Origin: Candidatus Colimorpha onthohippi
GTDB lineage: Bacteria > Bacteroidota > Bacteroidia > Bacteroidales > P3
Length of the DNA: 10,355 nucleotides
Assembly (NCBI GenBank): GCA_018064565.1
Contig: JAGHVA010000026.1
Location: 1 to 10,355, forward strand
Direction of reading: 5' to 3'
Part shown: piece after piece, positions 1 through 7,821 of the stretch
Numbering within the stretch: position 1 is the stretch's first letter
How the letters are laid out: each line of letters begins with the position of its first letter
Notes under the pieces: generated by a model
The model's database searches: none
What the model was told of the DNA's origin: nothing
Seen by the model: the letters and a program-made list of their open reading frames with translations, nothing else
Program-made: the position numbers and the translations under genes

Positions 1-18
1 ATTCCAAGCAGTTGGAAT
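1..18. repeat. Perfect short inverted repeat (hairpin) at left edge
   Basis: ATTCCAA (1-7) and TTGGAAT (12-18) are exact reverse complements around the 4-base loop GCAG. The stem may extend past the left edge of the window. No T-run follows, so it is not a classical intrinsic terminator. It could be the end of an upstream gene's 3' region or part of the pheT leader. The pairing is seen directly; the function is unknown. Confidence 0.5.
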
Positions 19-97
19 CTGACTACAATATAGCAACATTCTGAATATCAAAAAACTAAACACTTACAATACTAATAGAATAAAACAAACATAAACG
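19..97 (+). other. AT-rich leader upstream of pheT
   Basis: This A-rich untranslated stretch precedes the pheT ATG. The last 20 bases before the start are nearly all A, T and C and contain no GGAGG-like sequence. This fits the A/T-rich, Shine-Dalgarno-independent initiation regions common in Bacteroidota. I looked for the Bacteroides-type promoter (TTTG, then TAnnTTTG near -7) and found no convincing match. The promoter may lie to the left of the window. Confidence 0.35.
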
Positions 98-2569
98 ATG
101 AAAATTTCATACAAATGGCTTAATGAGTATGTTGATACTGAACATACCCCACAGGAATTGGACGATCTGTTAACATTCAGCGGACTTGAAATAGAGGGCG
201 TGGAACGTGTAGATACCATAAAAGGCGGGTTGGAACATGTGGTTGTAGCACAAGTACTCACATGCGAGCCGCATCCTGACAGCGACCACCTGCACATCAC
301 CACAGTAGATGTGGGCGGTGAGCGGCCACTCGACATCGTATGCGGTGCACCCAACGTAGCAGCAGGTCAGAAGGTGGTGTGCGCCCAGATAGGGACCAAG
401 ATATACACCTCTGATGACGAATTTTACGAAATCAAACGTGGCAAACTGCGCGGTGCTGTAAGCGAAGGCATGCTTTGCGCTGCCGATGAGCTACAGTTAG
501 GCACCAGCCATGACGGCATCATGGTGCTGCCCGACGATGCTCCCGTAGGAATGCCTGCCAAAGAATATTTTCATGTAGAAGAGGACTACACCCTTGAGGT
601 TGCCATTACAGCCAACCGCAGCGATGCCACCAGTCATATCGGTGTGGCTCGCGACATAGTGGCAGTGCTGAACACCCGCGAAAATGCGAAGAAACACATT
701 CAATGGCCCGCGACAACTGAACTGAATCAATCCACTGCCCCTGGCATCACCGTGAGCATAGAAGACCCCGAACGTTGCCCACGCTATTCGGGCATTCTGT
801 TGGAGGAAGTAAAGGTGGCCGAAAGTCCAGAATGGCTCCAAAACAAACTGCGCACCGTGGGCATACGCCCAATCAACAACGTAGTTGACGTTACCAATTT
901 TGTACTGATGGAGGTAGGACAACCCATGCACGCCTTTGATGCCGACAAGATAGCTGGCCGAGAGATTCATGTGCGCTGCTTGCCACAAGATACACCCTTT
1001 GTTACCCTTGACGGAGTAGAGCGAAAACTTGACAGTCGCGACCTGATGATATGCGACCAGAACGAAGGCATGTGTATTGCAGGTGTGTTTGGTGGAGAGA
1101 AGAGCGGTGTCAGCATGCAGACTACATCGGTATTTTTGGAGAGTGCTTATTTCAACCCCGTCAGCATACGCAAGACCAGTAAACGCCATGGGCTACATAC
1201 CGATGCCAGCTTCCGCTACGAGCGCGGATGCGACCCCAACATCACTCTATGGGCATTGGGCAGAGCCGTAAAACTGCTTCAGGAGATAGCTGGAGCCACT
1301 GTTGCATCTCGATTGGTAGATATCTATCCTACTCCCATAGAGCGTGCTACGGTGGAGATTAAATATCAGCGCGTATTCGACCTCATCGGTCAGGCACTCC
1401 CTATAGATGCCATCCGCACCGCACTGCAAGGGCTTGACATCGAAATTGAACATGAAGATGCCGAAGGCATGACATTGCGCATCCCAACCTGCAAGGTGGA
1501 TGTAACACGCGAATGCGATGTGATTGAAGAAATAATGCGCATCTACGGCTACAACAACATCAGTTTTGACGAGCGGCTGAATAGCTGCCTCAGCTACAGC
1601 AAGAAACCTAATCCGCGCATGCTACAAAACACAGTGAGCGACTATCTGTCAAACAACGGGTTCAACGAGATCATGAACAACTCGCTCACCAAGTCGGAAT
1701 ACTATGTCAACAACGCAGACTTCGAATTTAACCGCTGCATACAGATTATCAACCCGCTAAGCAAAGAGCTCAACGTGATGCGTCAAACGCTGCTTTACAG
1801 CGGCATGGAATGCGTGAGCCGCAATATCAACTACCGAATAGCCGACCAAAAGCTTTATGAGTTTGGGCGCACCTACGAGCAAGACCCTACCGTTGAGGAA
1901 GGTACAACCGATGTTACCAAACGGTTTACAGAAACTCAACATCTATCCTTATTCGTTACAGGAGCTCAGTCTGCCGAGAATTGGAAAAGCAAAAACGAAC
2001 CTGTAGATTTCTACAACCTCAAGGCTTTTGTAACAAACATCCTGAAGCGCATGCGCGTGAATATGACCCGCACGCAGATTGTCAGCACCGCTTGCCACTA
2101 TTTTGCAGAAGGTCTTGACATCGTGATGCGCGACAGTAAAAAGGTGCTGGTCAGTATGGGTAGGCTAAACAAAGAGACGCTGAAGATGATGGACTGCAAG
2201 CAGGACGTTTACTATGCCGATATCAACTGGGATTTGATTCTCAAAAACTACCCATCGAAAGAGGTCATCTATACCGAGATAGCCAAACAGCCTGAAGTGC
2301 GCAGAGACTTGTCGCTGATAGTGCGCCAAGAAACAACCTTTGCCGAGATTGAGCAAGTGGCACTATCTACCGAGAAAAAGCTACTCAAAAGTGTAGGTTT
2401 GTTCGATGTCTATGAAGGCAAGGGCATTGAAGAGGGTAAGAAATCGTATGCCATAAGTTTCATCTTGCAAGACAAAGAGAAGACACTTACCGACAAGCAG
2501 ATAGAAAGCGTGATGAGCAAGATACAAACCAACTTGGAGAAACAATTAGGAGCCACCTTACGTCAATAA
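98..2569 (+). CDS. pheT: Phenylalanine--tRNA ligase beta subunit
   Basis: This is the beta chain of the cytoplasmic alpha2-beta2 phenylalanyl-tRNA synthetase, which charges tRNA-Phe with phenylalanine using ATP. At 823 residues it has the usual full length for the family. In order, I see the N-terminal region, an EMAP-II-like tRNA-binding OB fold (about 42-153, with DIVCGAPN at 79), the NRSDATSHIGVARD motif of the B1/B3 junction (about 173), the B3/B4 core with MHAFDADKI (H278) and FRYERG (372), the B5 domain (about 418-490, ending in DVTRECDVIEEIMRIYGY from 468) and the C-terminal FDX-ACB anticodon-binding fold (about 724-822). The ATG at 98 gives the expected MKISYKWLNEYVD start. The alpha subunit gene pheS is not in the window. 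The next gene starts two bases after the stop, suggesting translational coupling. I see no truncation or frameshift. Confidence 0.98.
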   Translation: MKISYKWLNEYVDTEHTPQELDDLLTFSGLEIEGVERVDTIKGGLEHVVVAQVLTCEPHPDSDHLHITTVDVGGERPLDIVCGAPNVAAGQKVVCAQIGTKIYTSDDEFYEIKRGKLRGAVSEGMLCAADELQLGTSHDGIMVLPDDAPVGMPAKEYFHVEEDYTLEVAITANRSDATSHIGVARDIVAVLNTRENAKKHIQWPATTELNQSTAPGITVSIEDPERCPRYSGILLEEVKVAESPEWLQNKLRTVGIRPINNVVDVTNFVLMEVGQPMHAFDADKIAGREIHVRCLPQDTPFVTLDGVERKLDSRDLMICDQNEGMCIAGVFGGEKSGVSMQTTSVFLESAYFNPVSIRKTSKRHGLHTDASFRYERGCDPNITLWALGRAVKLLQEIAGATVASRLVDIYPTPIERATVEIKYQRVFDLIGQALPIDAIRTALQGLDIEIEHEDAEGMTLRIPTCKVDVTRECDVIEEIMRIYGYNNISFDERLNSCLSYSKKPNPRMLQNTVSDYLSNNGFNEIMNNSLTKSEYYVNNADFEFNRCIQIINPLSKELNVMRQTLLYSGMECVSRNINYRIADQKLYEFGRTYEQDPTVEEGTTDVTKRFTETQHLSLFVTGAQSAENWKSKNEPVDFYNLKAFVTNILKRMRVNMTRTQIVSTACHYFAEGLDIVMRDSKKVLVSMGRLNKETLKMMDCKQDVYYADINWDLILKNYPSKEVIYTEIAKQPEVRRDLSLIVRQETTFAEIEQVALSTEKKLLKSVGLFDVYEGKGIEEGKKSYAISFILQDKEKTLTDKQIESVMSKIQTNLEKQLGATLRQ

Positions 2570-2571
2570 CA

Positions 2572-2976
2572 GTGAATCGCTACGACACAAAAATATTGAT
2601 GGCATTGAAGAAAAGCATTGAGGGCGACACCCGTTTCTTCAAATGGCTGATGGAAGCAGGCTATCCCGAGTTGGGGGCATTCAGCAATGCTATACGTGGC
2701 GATGTTGAGGCACTACACTGGCTGTTCAACAATCGTTATGAATGGTTGGGTATTATCGTGAATGCCATCGACGGTATCGAGAATGCTTACCAATGGCTAA
2801 CAAAAGCTGGGCTAACCGCCGATATGATGTTTGCGCTGGCTTGCCGTAAAGACAGCAAAGCCATCAAATGGCTCGAAGACCACGACTTAATACTCTACCT
2901 GATGATGGCTGACGAGGTGTATAAGGTCAACGAGCAATTATCCGCTGAGATGGGTGGTCCTTATGTATGGCACTGA
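2572..2976 (+). CDS. Small 25-residue-repeat (helical repeat-like) protein, unknown function
   Basis: This 134-residue protein has no signal peptide or membrane segment, so it is probably cytoplasmic. I do not recognise a named family. It contains four tandem units of exactly 25 residues (18-42, 43-67, 68-92, 93-117), each with Trp-Leu at the same place (25/26, 50/51, 75/76, 100/101). The pattern is roughly [G/K]-D-x-x-A-x-x-WL, then about 15 mostly hydrophobic residues ending in an A-I/A-C pair. This suggests two short helices per unit and a small alpha-solenoid, like ankyrin or TPR-type binding proteins. Residues 8-17 (ILMALKKSIE) resemble the second helix of a preceding unit, which favours the GTG start at 2572 over the internal ATG at 2599. 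The gene begins two bases after the pheT stop and is probably translated by coupling. A role in protein-protein binding is inference only. Confidence 0.8.
   Translation: MNRYDTKILMALKKSIEGDTRFFKWLMEAGYPELGAFSNAIRGDVEALHWLFNNRYEWLGIIVNAIDGIENAYQWLTKAGLTADMMFALACRKDSKAIKWLEDHDLILYLMMADEVYKVNEQLSAEMGGPYVWH
2623..2922 (+). repeat. Four tandem 75-base coding units (25 residues each)
   Basis: The units encode residues 18-42, 43-67, 68-92 and 93-117 with no insertions or deletions between them. The invariant WL pair recurs every 25 residues. The DNA of the units has diverged, so this is an old protein repeat and not a recent DNA duplication. Confidence 0.8.
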
Positions 2977-3040
2977 TAGATATAACGATGCAGTCCAAAA
3001 AAAAAACATCATTAACTAATTTGATTTTAGAGTCAACAAA
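2977..3040 (+). other. Intergenic spacer with A10 tract
   Basis: This 64-base gap contains a run of ten A (2997-3006) followed by AT-rich sequence. No Shine-Dalgarno sequence is seen before the ATG at 3041. A TTTG occurs at 3020-3023, but the bases before it do not fit the TAnnTTTG promoter element. No hairpin terminator was seen. The spacer is long enough for a promoter, but I cannot point to one. Confidence 0.4.
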
Positions 3041-4150
3041 ATGGGAAGACAATACAACAATAGCAGAAAAGAGACTGATGGGCGCAACGCAACTCACAGC
3101 AGCAATAGCCATCAGCGCCGCAACGAACAACCGCAGCGAAACAATAGGCCACAGCGAAACAATCGCATTCTGAGCGCCGACAACGAAGAAAGCGAAGAGA
3201 AGTCAACTACAAGATGGCAACCAAACAACAACAATAGCCGAAACAGCAAAAATACCGCTCACGAAAAAAGGCGTAGCAGCGATAGGAATAACACCTACGA
3301 AACCGACGCTACCAACAATCGAAGCCACAACAAAAAAAACAGTCGCAACACTTACCCAAAACGAGAGGCACGTAACAACCGTACACGCCCCGACTCACAC
3401 AATCAGCCAAAGCCAAATCAAGCAGCCACCCATGAAGATGGGCTAACGCGGCTCAACAAGTACATCTCGAATGCAGGCATCTGTAGCCGTCGTGAAGCCG
3501 ACACGCTGATTGCCGCTGGCAGCGTGACAGTAAACGGGAAAGTGATAACCGAGATGGGCTACAAGGTAAAGCCTGGCGATGTGGTAAGCTATGGCGGTGA
3601 GACCTTGCGCAGCGAACGCAAACGCTATTTTCTACTTAACAAACCCAAGGGGTTTATCACCACCGCCGACGACCCGCAAGAGCGTCAGACCGTGATGATG
3701 CTCATTGACGGAGCTTGCAACGAACGCATCTATCCTGTGGGACGGCTGGACCGAAACACAACAGGGCTACTACTCTTTACAAACGATGGCGACTTGGCTA
3801 AAAAGCTGACACACCCCTCCACTGGTGTGTACAAGATATACCACGTAGAGCTAAACAAACCCGTAACGCGCGAGGACATGAAGCGAATGCTTGACGGCAT
3901 TGAACTTGAGGACGGCCCTATCCATGTAGATGACGTGCAATATGTAGAAAACGCTAACGACAAGCGTATTGTGGGTGTAGCACTTCATTCTGGACGCAAC
4001 CGCATTGTTCGTCGCATATTCGAACACTTAGGTTACGAGGTGCACAAGTTGGATAGAGTGGTATTTGCAGGATTGACAAAAAAAGACCTACCACGCGGGC
4101 GCTACCGCGAACTGACCGAGAAGGAAATCGGATTCCTAAAAATGATTTAA
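3041..4150 (+). CDS. rluB: RluB-family ribosomal large-subunit pseudouridine synthase
   Basis: This enzyme isomerises a specific uridine in 23S rRNA to pseudouridine. It belongs to the RsuA/RluB/E/F family. The 369-residue protein has three parts. Residues 1 to about 135 are a low-complexity, charged tail rich in Asn and Arg (about 27 Asn and 20 Arg by hand count). Residues about 136-182 are an S4 RNA-binding domain (TRLNKYISNAGICSRREAD). The catalytic domain follows, with GRLDRNTTGLLLFTNDG, where the Asp of RLD (D237) is the expected catalytic residue. The conserved GRNRIVRRIFEHLGYEV segment starts near 318. The family core is about 230-250 residues, so the tail is an addition; such tails are, to my knowledge, common in Bacteroidota orthologues. 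The exact target uridine cannot be told from sequence, so RluB is the best but not the only label; RluE or RluF type is possible. The gene lies on the same strand as pheT. Confidence 0.93.
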   Translation: MGRQYNNSRKETDGRNATHSSNSHQRRNEQPQRNNRPQRNNRILSADNEESEEKSTTRWQPNNNNSRNSKNTAHEKRRSSDRNNTYETDATNNRSHNKKNSRNTYPKREARNNRTRPDSHNQPKPNQAATHEDGLTRLNKYISNAGICSRREADTLIAAGSVTVNGKVITEMGYKVKPGDVVSYGGETLRSERKRYFLLNKPKGFITTADDPQERQTVMMLIDGACNERIYPVGRLDRNTTGLLLFTNDGDLAKKLTHPSTGVYKIYHVELNKPVTREDMKRMLDGIELEDGPIHVDDVQYVENANDKRIVGVALHSGRNRIVRRIFEHLGYEVHKLDRVVFAGLTKKDLPRGRYRELTEKEIGFLKMI

Positions 4151-4181
4151 TCACCCAAAATACTGTCATTTCATTTTTTTG
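4151..4181 (+). promoter_or_regulatory. Short spacer and TTG start region of the large secreted protein
   Basis: Twenty-eight bases separate the rluB stop (4148-4150) from the TTG at 4179. A run of seven T (4174-4180) ends inside the start codon. TTG is preferred because it restores a complete signal peptide beginning MRKYLLIY. The first in-frame ATG (4206) would leave only 13 residues before the likely cleavage site, too few for a signal peptide with its positive N-region. The frame is open back to a stop at 4143-4145, and no ATG or GTG lies in between. Confidence 0.6.
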
Positions 4182-7100
4182 AGAAAGTACCTACTCATAT
4201 ACGCAATGTGTTGTGCAAGCGCTATAGCTACGGCGGTTGCACAAGACACCACGCACACATACAAAACCGTATGCGATAGCTTTTATTGGTACATATCAAA
4301 CAAGACCTATCACAGTAGTTGCACCGACACCTTCCACTACTACAACTCGCAAAACGCTGCCATACTACACCTTACGGCACACTACACCACCGTCCGAACC
4401 GAGACCATCTACGCCTGCGACCAGTACCATTGGTATGGTACAGATCAGACATACCTTTCCTCTACATCACAGACGGTGTCAACAAAATCGGTACATGGAT
4501 GCGATAGTACGGTACATTTTAATCTCATTCTGTATCACACGCCCCAACTGACTATCAGCCGCGACACCCTTATAGGTCATTGTGGCAGAGCGACATTACA
4601 GGTTGAGGGAGCCGATAGTTACACATGGTTGCCCACAACAGGGCTGACCAATGCCACCACCGCCACTCCAACGGCAGCACCTACCGAGCCCACCACCTAT
4701 ACCGTTACAGCCTACGCCGACACTCACTACGATGCGCAGACCCACCAGCGGATATGTCCCGCCACGGCATCTGTGCATGTGGAGGTGCTGGGCGACACCT
4801 TATATAGGTATGCGTGTGCAAACTATATATGGGACGAAAACCGCACCGCCTACAACCATTCGGGACACTACACCCACCATCTGCGTACCGCAGCAGGATG
4901 CGACAGCATGCGAGTCTTGATATTAGACGTAGGTCGGCTACAACAAGACACCACTCTGGCAGAGGCTTGCACCCGCTACTATTGGGCTGCTGCCGACACC
5001 ATGATTACCAGCAGCGGTGAATACCACTATAACACACATCACGATGATGGCTGCGACAGCAACATTGTTTTGAGGGTTAACGTGTTGGACTGTCCCTACA
5101 ACGTAGAGCCTGATAATGTAGATCCGCCTGCTTGCACCTCCCAACCACCAGGCGATGCCTTCGGTATGAAAACCCTGTTTACCTATGGCAACCACTCGGG
5201 CGATGTAAGCGTAAACTGCATGTCCACACCTATGACTGGAGACATAGACGGAGACGGAATAACAGAACTCATCGTGTGCCGCGACAATGGAGGCAACCCT
5301 TGGAACAACAACGGGCTGCTTGTTATAGATGGCACCAGCGGCAGACTGAAATACACCATCAACACACCCTGGTTTTCGACCGCTGGGCAGTGTATGAGCA
5401 TAGCCGATGTAGATGGCGATGGCATATCAGAATTGTTCTTATTGGCTAACGACTACTATATATATTGCTTTAGTGCAACTGGCACAGGGCAGATATGGCG
5501 CAGTGCCTCCACCGTTAATGCCCGATACCTGCTGATGACCGCTGATATAAACGGTGACGGAAATGCCGAGCTGGTAGCTGGAGCCTATATATTTGATGCT
5601 CGCACTGGAACTCTGCTGCTGCAAGGCACACAACAACCAGCAGGACGAGGCTATGGAGCCCCTCACTGCGACAACGGCTACGGCAGGTCATATTATATGC
5701 AGGCTCTGGCAGATATAGACCACGATGGGCAGTTGGAAATTGCAGCAGGCAACACCCTCTACAAACCCATTATTACCAATACTACTGGCACAGCTGGCAA
5801 CACTTGGCAGATGGTGCGCCAAGCTGAACAGATAAGCGATATTTCGTTCTACGATGGGCAGACATTCCTCGCCGACTTCGACAACGATGGCGATGTAGAT
5901 GTGTGCGTGATAGGATATAGCAGGGCAAATATTAACACCACTCATGTTTATGTATGGGAAGGTCAATCCTCTCGCATCATAGCTCACAAGGTAATAGGAC
6001 TGTCGGGCAACTACGATGGAACGGGCAACAGCCCCTCTATCCCATTTTGCGGCGACCTCGATGGCAACGGCACCCCTGAAATTATCTTCAACCACCCCTG
6101 CGCTATGTTTGTGCTGACCTACGACGACACACTGCCAAACCATATAAATATCATGCATAGGTCGGGTACATACGCCGAGACCGCTGGTTTCACAGTGTTC
6201 GACTTTAATCAAGACGGCAAAAACGAGATAGTGTATCGCAGCTACGGCAACGGTAATCCAGGTTATCTCGCCATCATCGATGGTGTAACCTTGGCAGAGA
6301 TATGTCCAAAACAGATCTCCTATACTGGCACTATCTGCGAATACCCTATCGTAGCCGATGTCAACGGCGACGGTCATGCCGAGATAATATCCATAGGCGG
6401 ACATAGCGCATGGAGTAGTGGCAGTTCGGCAGGATATGTGTCGGTATATGGGAGCCAGCAACTCGACGCGTGGGGGTCGGCTCGCACCGTATGGAACCAG
6501 TGGGCATACAAATCGGTAAATATTAACGTAGTCATGCCGGGGCCAAAAAAACAGTTTGCTGGGGGAATTATCTTTCCAAACGGGAAATCTCCAATCAATT
6601 GGTTTTTTCGACAAATTCCCCACTTAGATCAAAAAGGCGACATCTATGTATTGGTATCGGACGTATCACCTACGCATGCTGATGTGCAGTATGCACCCAA
6701 TGCCATAACGGTTGGTGTAGATTATAGCAACAACGGCGCCACGAGGCTCAACGCTCCATACCATGTGGCACTTTACTGCAACGATTATGGCGGAACGCTT
6801 ATTGACACCTTTACCGTAAACCAGACTATCAACGTAGGCGATAATCTGAACCTGCCTATGCCCATACCAATGTCACAATTCTGCCAATTAAAATGCGACA
6901 GCATAGCCATAGCACTCAACGATGGCGGCAAAGGCATTGGCAAAGATGGCAACCAGCAGCCAGAATGCGACATCATGAACAATATTACCAAGGTAGCCGT
7001 CTCCCCCTTTGTGCCAGTCCACTCTTATATCGACTCCGTTGCATGCGATAGTTTGGTTTGGAGCCGATGGGTGATAGACCATGAGAAGACAGATCGCTTG

Positions 7101-7799
7101 TACTCGTCCACCCACATTACCGACACACTGCATGACATCTACGACTGCGACAGCATTGTTACCCTGCGGCTGAAGGTTGGCTATAGTTTTCTTGACTCTA
7201 CTATCACCACCGTGTGCGACTCCTTTACATGGTTTGTAGATCAAACCACTTATACCAATTCTATCCGTCATCAAGCTAATTTTCATACCTCCGAGAATTG
7301 TGACAGCGCCTGGATACTTGACCTTACCGTACACCCAAGCTACCATTACCACCCCATCGACTCATTTGCCGACACCAATCTGCCTGTTTATTTTCAAGGC
7401 AACACCTACTACTACTCAGTACACAACGAGTTGTATCACTACAGCACCATACATGGCTGCGACAGCAACTACTACTACACTTTGGTGGTAGATTATCACC
7501 GGTCGTCGTGCGATGGCATGCTGCAATTCCCCAATATCGTAACGCCCAATGGCGATGGAAGAAACGACCGCTTTGAAATCAACAACTTATTGTTTCAAGA
7601 TTGCTATCCACACAATGAGTTAATAATCTATAACCGTTGGGGTAAGCGTGTGTATTATGTAAAAGACATAGCACACGAAAGCGACTTTTGGAATCCTGTA
7701 GATATGCAATCAGGCACCTATTTCTACACCTTTATCGGTCACGGCACCGTAAAGAAAGTGGAACGGCACGGTGTGATTGAAGTGATTAACAACAATTAG
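4179..7799 (+). CDS. Secreted FG-GAP beta-propeller / CDS-repeat protein with type B T9SS sorting domain
   Basis: This 1206-residue exported protein starts with a signal peptide (RK, hydrophobic core, AVA then Q22). Cys-paired 'CDS' repeats begin at C32, C80 (partner C108), C212 (C241) and C264 (C292). An Ig/PKD-like domain sits at about 122-204 (SYTW..., TTYTVT). Eight DxDGDG-type calcium-loop motifs at 355, 410, 456, 512, 566, 626, 675 and 727 mark an integrin-alpha-like FG-GAP/VCBS propeller. Next come a linker with VWNQWAY (from about W765), a CARDB-like region (about 826-945) and more CDS repeats (C956/C990, C1013/C1041, C1094 unpaired). The C-terminus (1117-1206) is a gliding-motility-associated/type B T9SS sorting domain (FPNIVTPNGDG, NRWGK, GTYFY). 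Such a protein should cross the inner membrane by Sec and the outer membrane by T9SS. Adhesion or ligand binding at the surface is inference. The next gene, 22 bases on, is a paralogue. Confidence 0.92.
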   Translation: MRKYLLIYAMCCASAIATAVAQDTTHTYKTVCDSFYWYISNKTYHSSCTDTFHYYNSQNAAILHLTAHYTTVRTETIYACDQYHWYGTDQTYLSSTSQTVSTKSVHGCDSTVHFNLILYHTPQLTISRDTLIGHCGRATLQVEGADSYTWLPTTGLTNATTATPTAAPTEPTTYTVTAYADTHYDAQTHQRICPATASVHVEVLGDTLYRYACANYIWDENRTAYNHSGHYTHHLRTAAGCDSMRVLILDVGRLQQDTTLAEACTRYYWAAADTMITSSGEYHYNTHHDDGCDSNIVLRVNVLDCPYNVEPDNVDPPACTSQPPGDAFGMKTLFTYGNHSGDVSVNCMSTPMTGDIDGDGITELIVCRDNGGNPWNNNGLLVIDGTSGRLKYTINTPWFSTAGQCMSIADVDGDGISELFLLANDYYIYCFSATGTGQIWRSASTVNARYLLMTADINGDGNAELVAGAYIFDARTGTLLLQGTQQPAGRGYGAPHCDNGYGRSYYMQALADIDHDGQLEIAAGNTLYKPIITNTTGTAGNTWQMVRQAEQISDISFYDGQTFLADFDNDGDVDVCVIGYSRANINTTHVYVWEGQSSRIIAHKVIGLSGNYDGTGNSPSIPFCGDLDGNGTPEIIFNHPCAMFVLTYDDTLPNHINIMHRSGTYAETAGFTVFDFNQDGKNEIVYRSYGNGNPGYLAIIDGVTLAEICPKQISYTGTICEYPIVADVNGDGHAEIISIGGHSAWSSGSSAGYVSVYGSQQLDAWGSARTVWNQWAYKSVNINVVMPGPKKQFAGGIIFPNGKSPINWFFRQIPHLDQKGDIYVLVSDVSPTHADVQYAPNAITVGVDYSNNGATRLNAPYHVALYCNDYGGTLIDTFTVNQTINVGDNLNLPMPIPMSQFCQLKCDSIAIALNDGGKGIGKDGNQQPECDIMNNITKVAVSPFVPVHSYIDSVACDSLVWSRWVIDHEKTDRLYSSTHITDTLHDIYDCDSIVTLRLKVGYSFLDSTITTVCDSFTWFVDQTTYTNSIRHQANFHTSENCDSAWILDLTVHPSYHYHPIDSFADTNLPVYFQGNTYYYSVHNELYHYSTIHGCDSNYYYTLVVDYHRSSCDGMLQFPNIVTPNGDGRNDRFEINNLLFQDCYPHNELIIYNRWGKRVYYVKDIAHESDFWNPVDMQSGTYFYTFIGHGTVKKVERHGVIEVINNN
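4272..5091 (+). repeat. N-terminal CDS repeats, split by an Ig-like domain
   Basis: Four degenerate units of about 40 residues each have the form Cys-x-x-[Y/F]-x-W ... GCDS ... [L/V]xLxV. The two Cys are about 28-30 residues apart in units 2-4. Unit 1 has the opening VCDSFYWY, but its second Cys (C48) is out of place. An Ig-like domain of about 80 residues lies between units 2 and 3. The paired Cys probably form disulfides after export. Confidence 0.8.
5241..6458 (+). repeat. Eight-motif FG-GAP/VCBS propeller of the first secreted protein
   Basis: The motifs are DIDGDGITEL, DVDGDGISEL, DINGDGNAEL, DIDHDGQLEI, DFDNDGDVDV, DLDGNGTPEI, DFNQDGKNEI and DVNGDGHAEI, at residues 355 to 736. Spacing is 46-60 residues, as expected for one blade each. 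The Asp-rich loops match the calcium-binding loops of integrin-alpha-type propellers. Blade number (seven or eight) cannot be fixed by eye. Confidence 0.88.
7044..7490 (+). repeat. C-terminal CDS repeats of the first secreted protein
   Basis: Three units follow the CARDB-like region: C956...C990, C1013...C1041, and a last unit that keeps the closing GCDS (C1094) but has lost the opening Cys (SFADTNLPVYF in its place). They resemble the N-terminal units, so one repeat array flanks the propeller on both sides. Confidence 0.78.
7527..7796 (+). other. Region coding for the type B T9SS C-terminal sorting domain
   Basis: This codes for residues 1117-1206. The landmarks are FPNIVTPNGDGRNDRF, LIIYNRWGKRVYY and SGTYFYTF, matching the gliding-motility-associated C-terminal domain (CHU_C/TIGR04131 type). 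The WDG usually seen between the last two landmarks reads WNP here. The domain should direct transport across the outer membrane by the type IX system. Confidence 0.88.
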
Positions 7800-7821
7800 C
7801 GTAAATACAATCGCCCACAGC

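Noticed and set aside
497..1189. Open frame of 230 codons on the minus strand inside pheT
   Set aside because: It overlaps conserved pheT motifs, and its translation has no domain-like pattern. It is a shadow of the real gene.
2977..3010. A10 tract as an intrinsic terminator
   Set aside because: The tract is A on the coding strand and has no preceding hairpin. On the opposite strand no gene ends there.
3012..3023. Possible Bacteroides-type promoter element before rluB
   Set aside because: TTTG is present, but the preceding bases are CTAA and not TAnn, and no suitable upstream TTTG box was found at the right distance.
2967..3173. Small + strand open frame (68 codons) across the spacer before rluB
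   Set aside because: Its first bases overlap the end of the repeat-protein gene and most of it overlaps the start of rluB in another frame. No motif or initiation signal supports it.
4206..4215. Lipoprotein signal (Cys-Cys at residues 11-12 of the first secreted protein)
   Set aside because: The residues before the Cys (YAM) do not fit a lipobox, the hydrophobic stretch continues past it, and a standard signal peptidase I site (AVA|Q) follows.
5688..6623. Long open frame (311 codons) on the minus strand, opposite the propeller
   Set aside because: It lies entirely within a well-supported + strand gene with clear domains. Its translation shows no recognisable motif, and the repeated Asp/Gly codons of the propeller tend to keep the opposite frame open.
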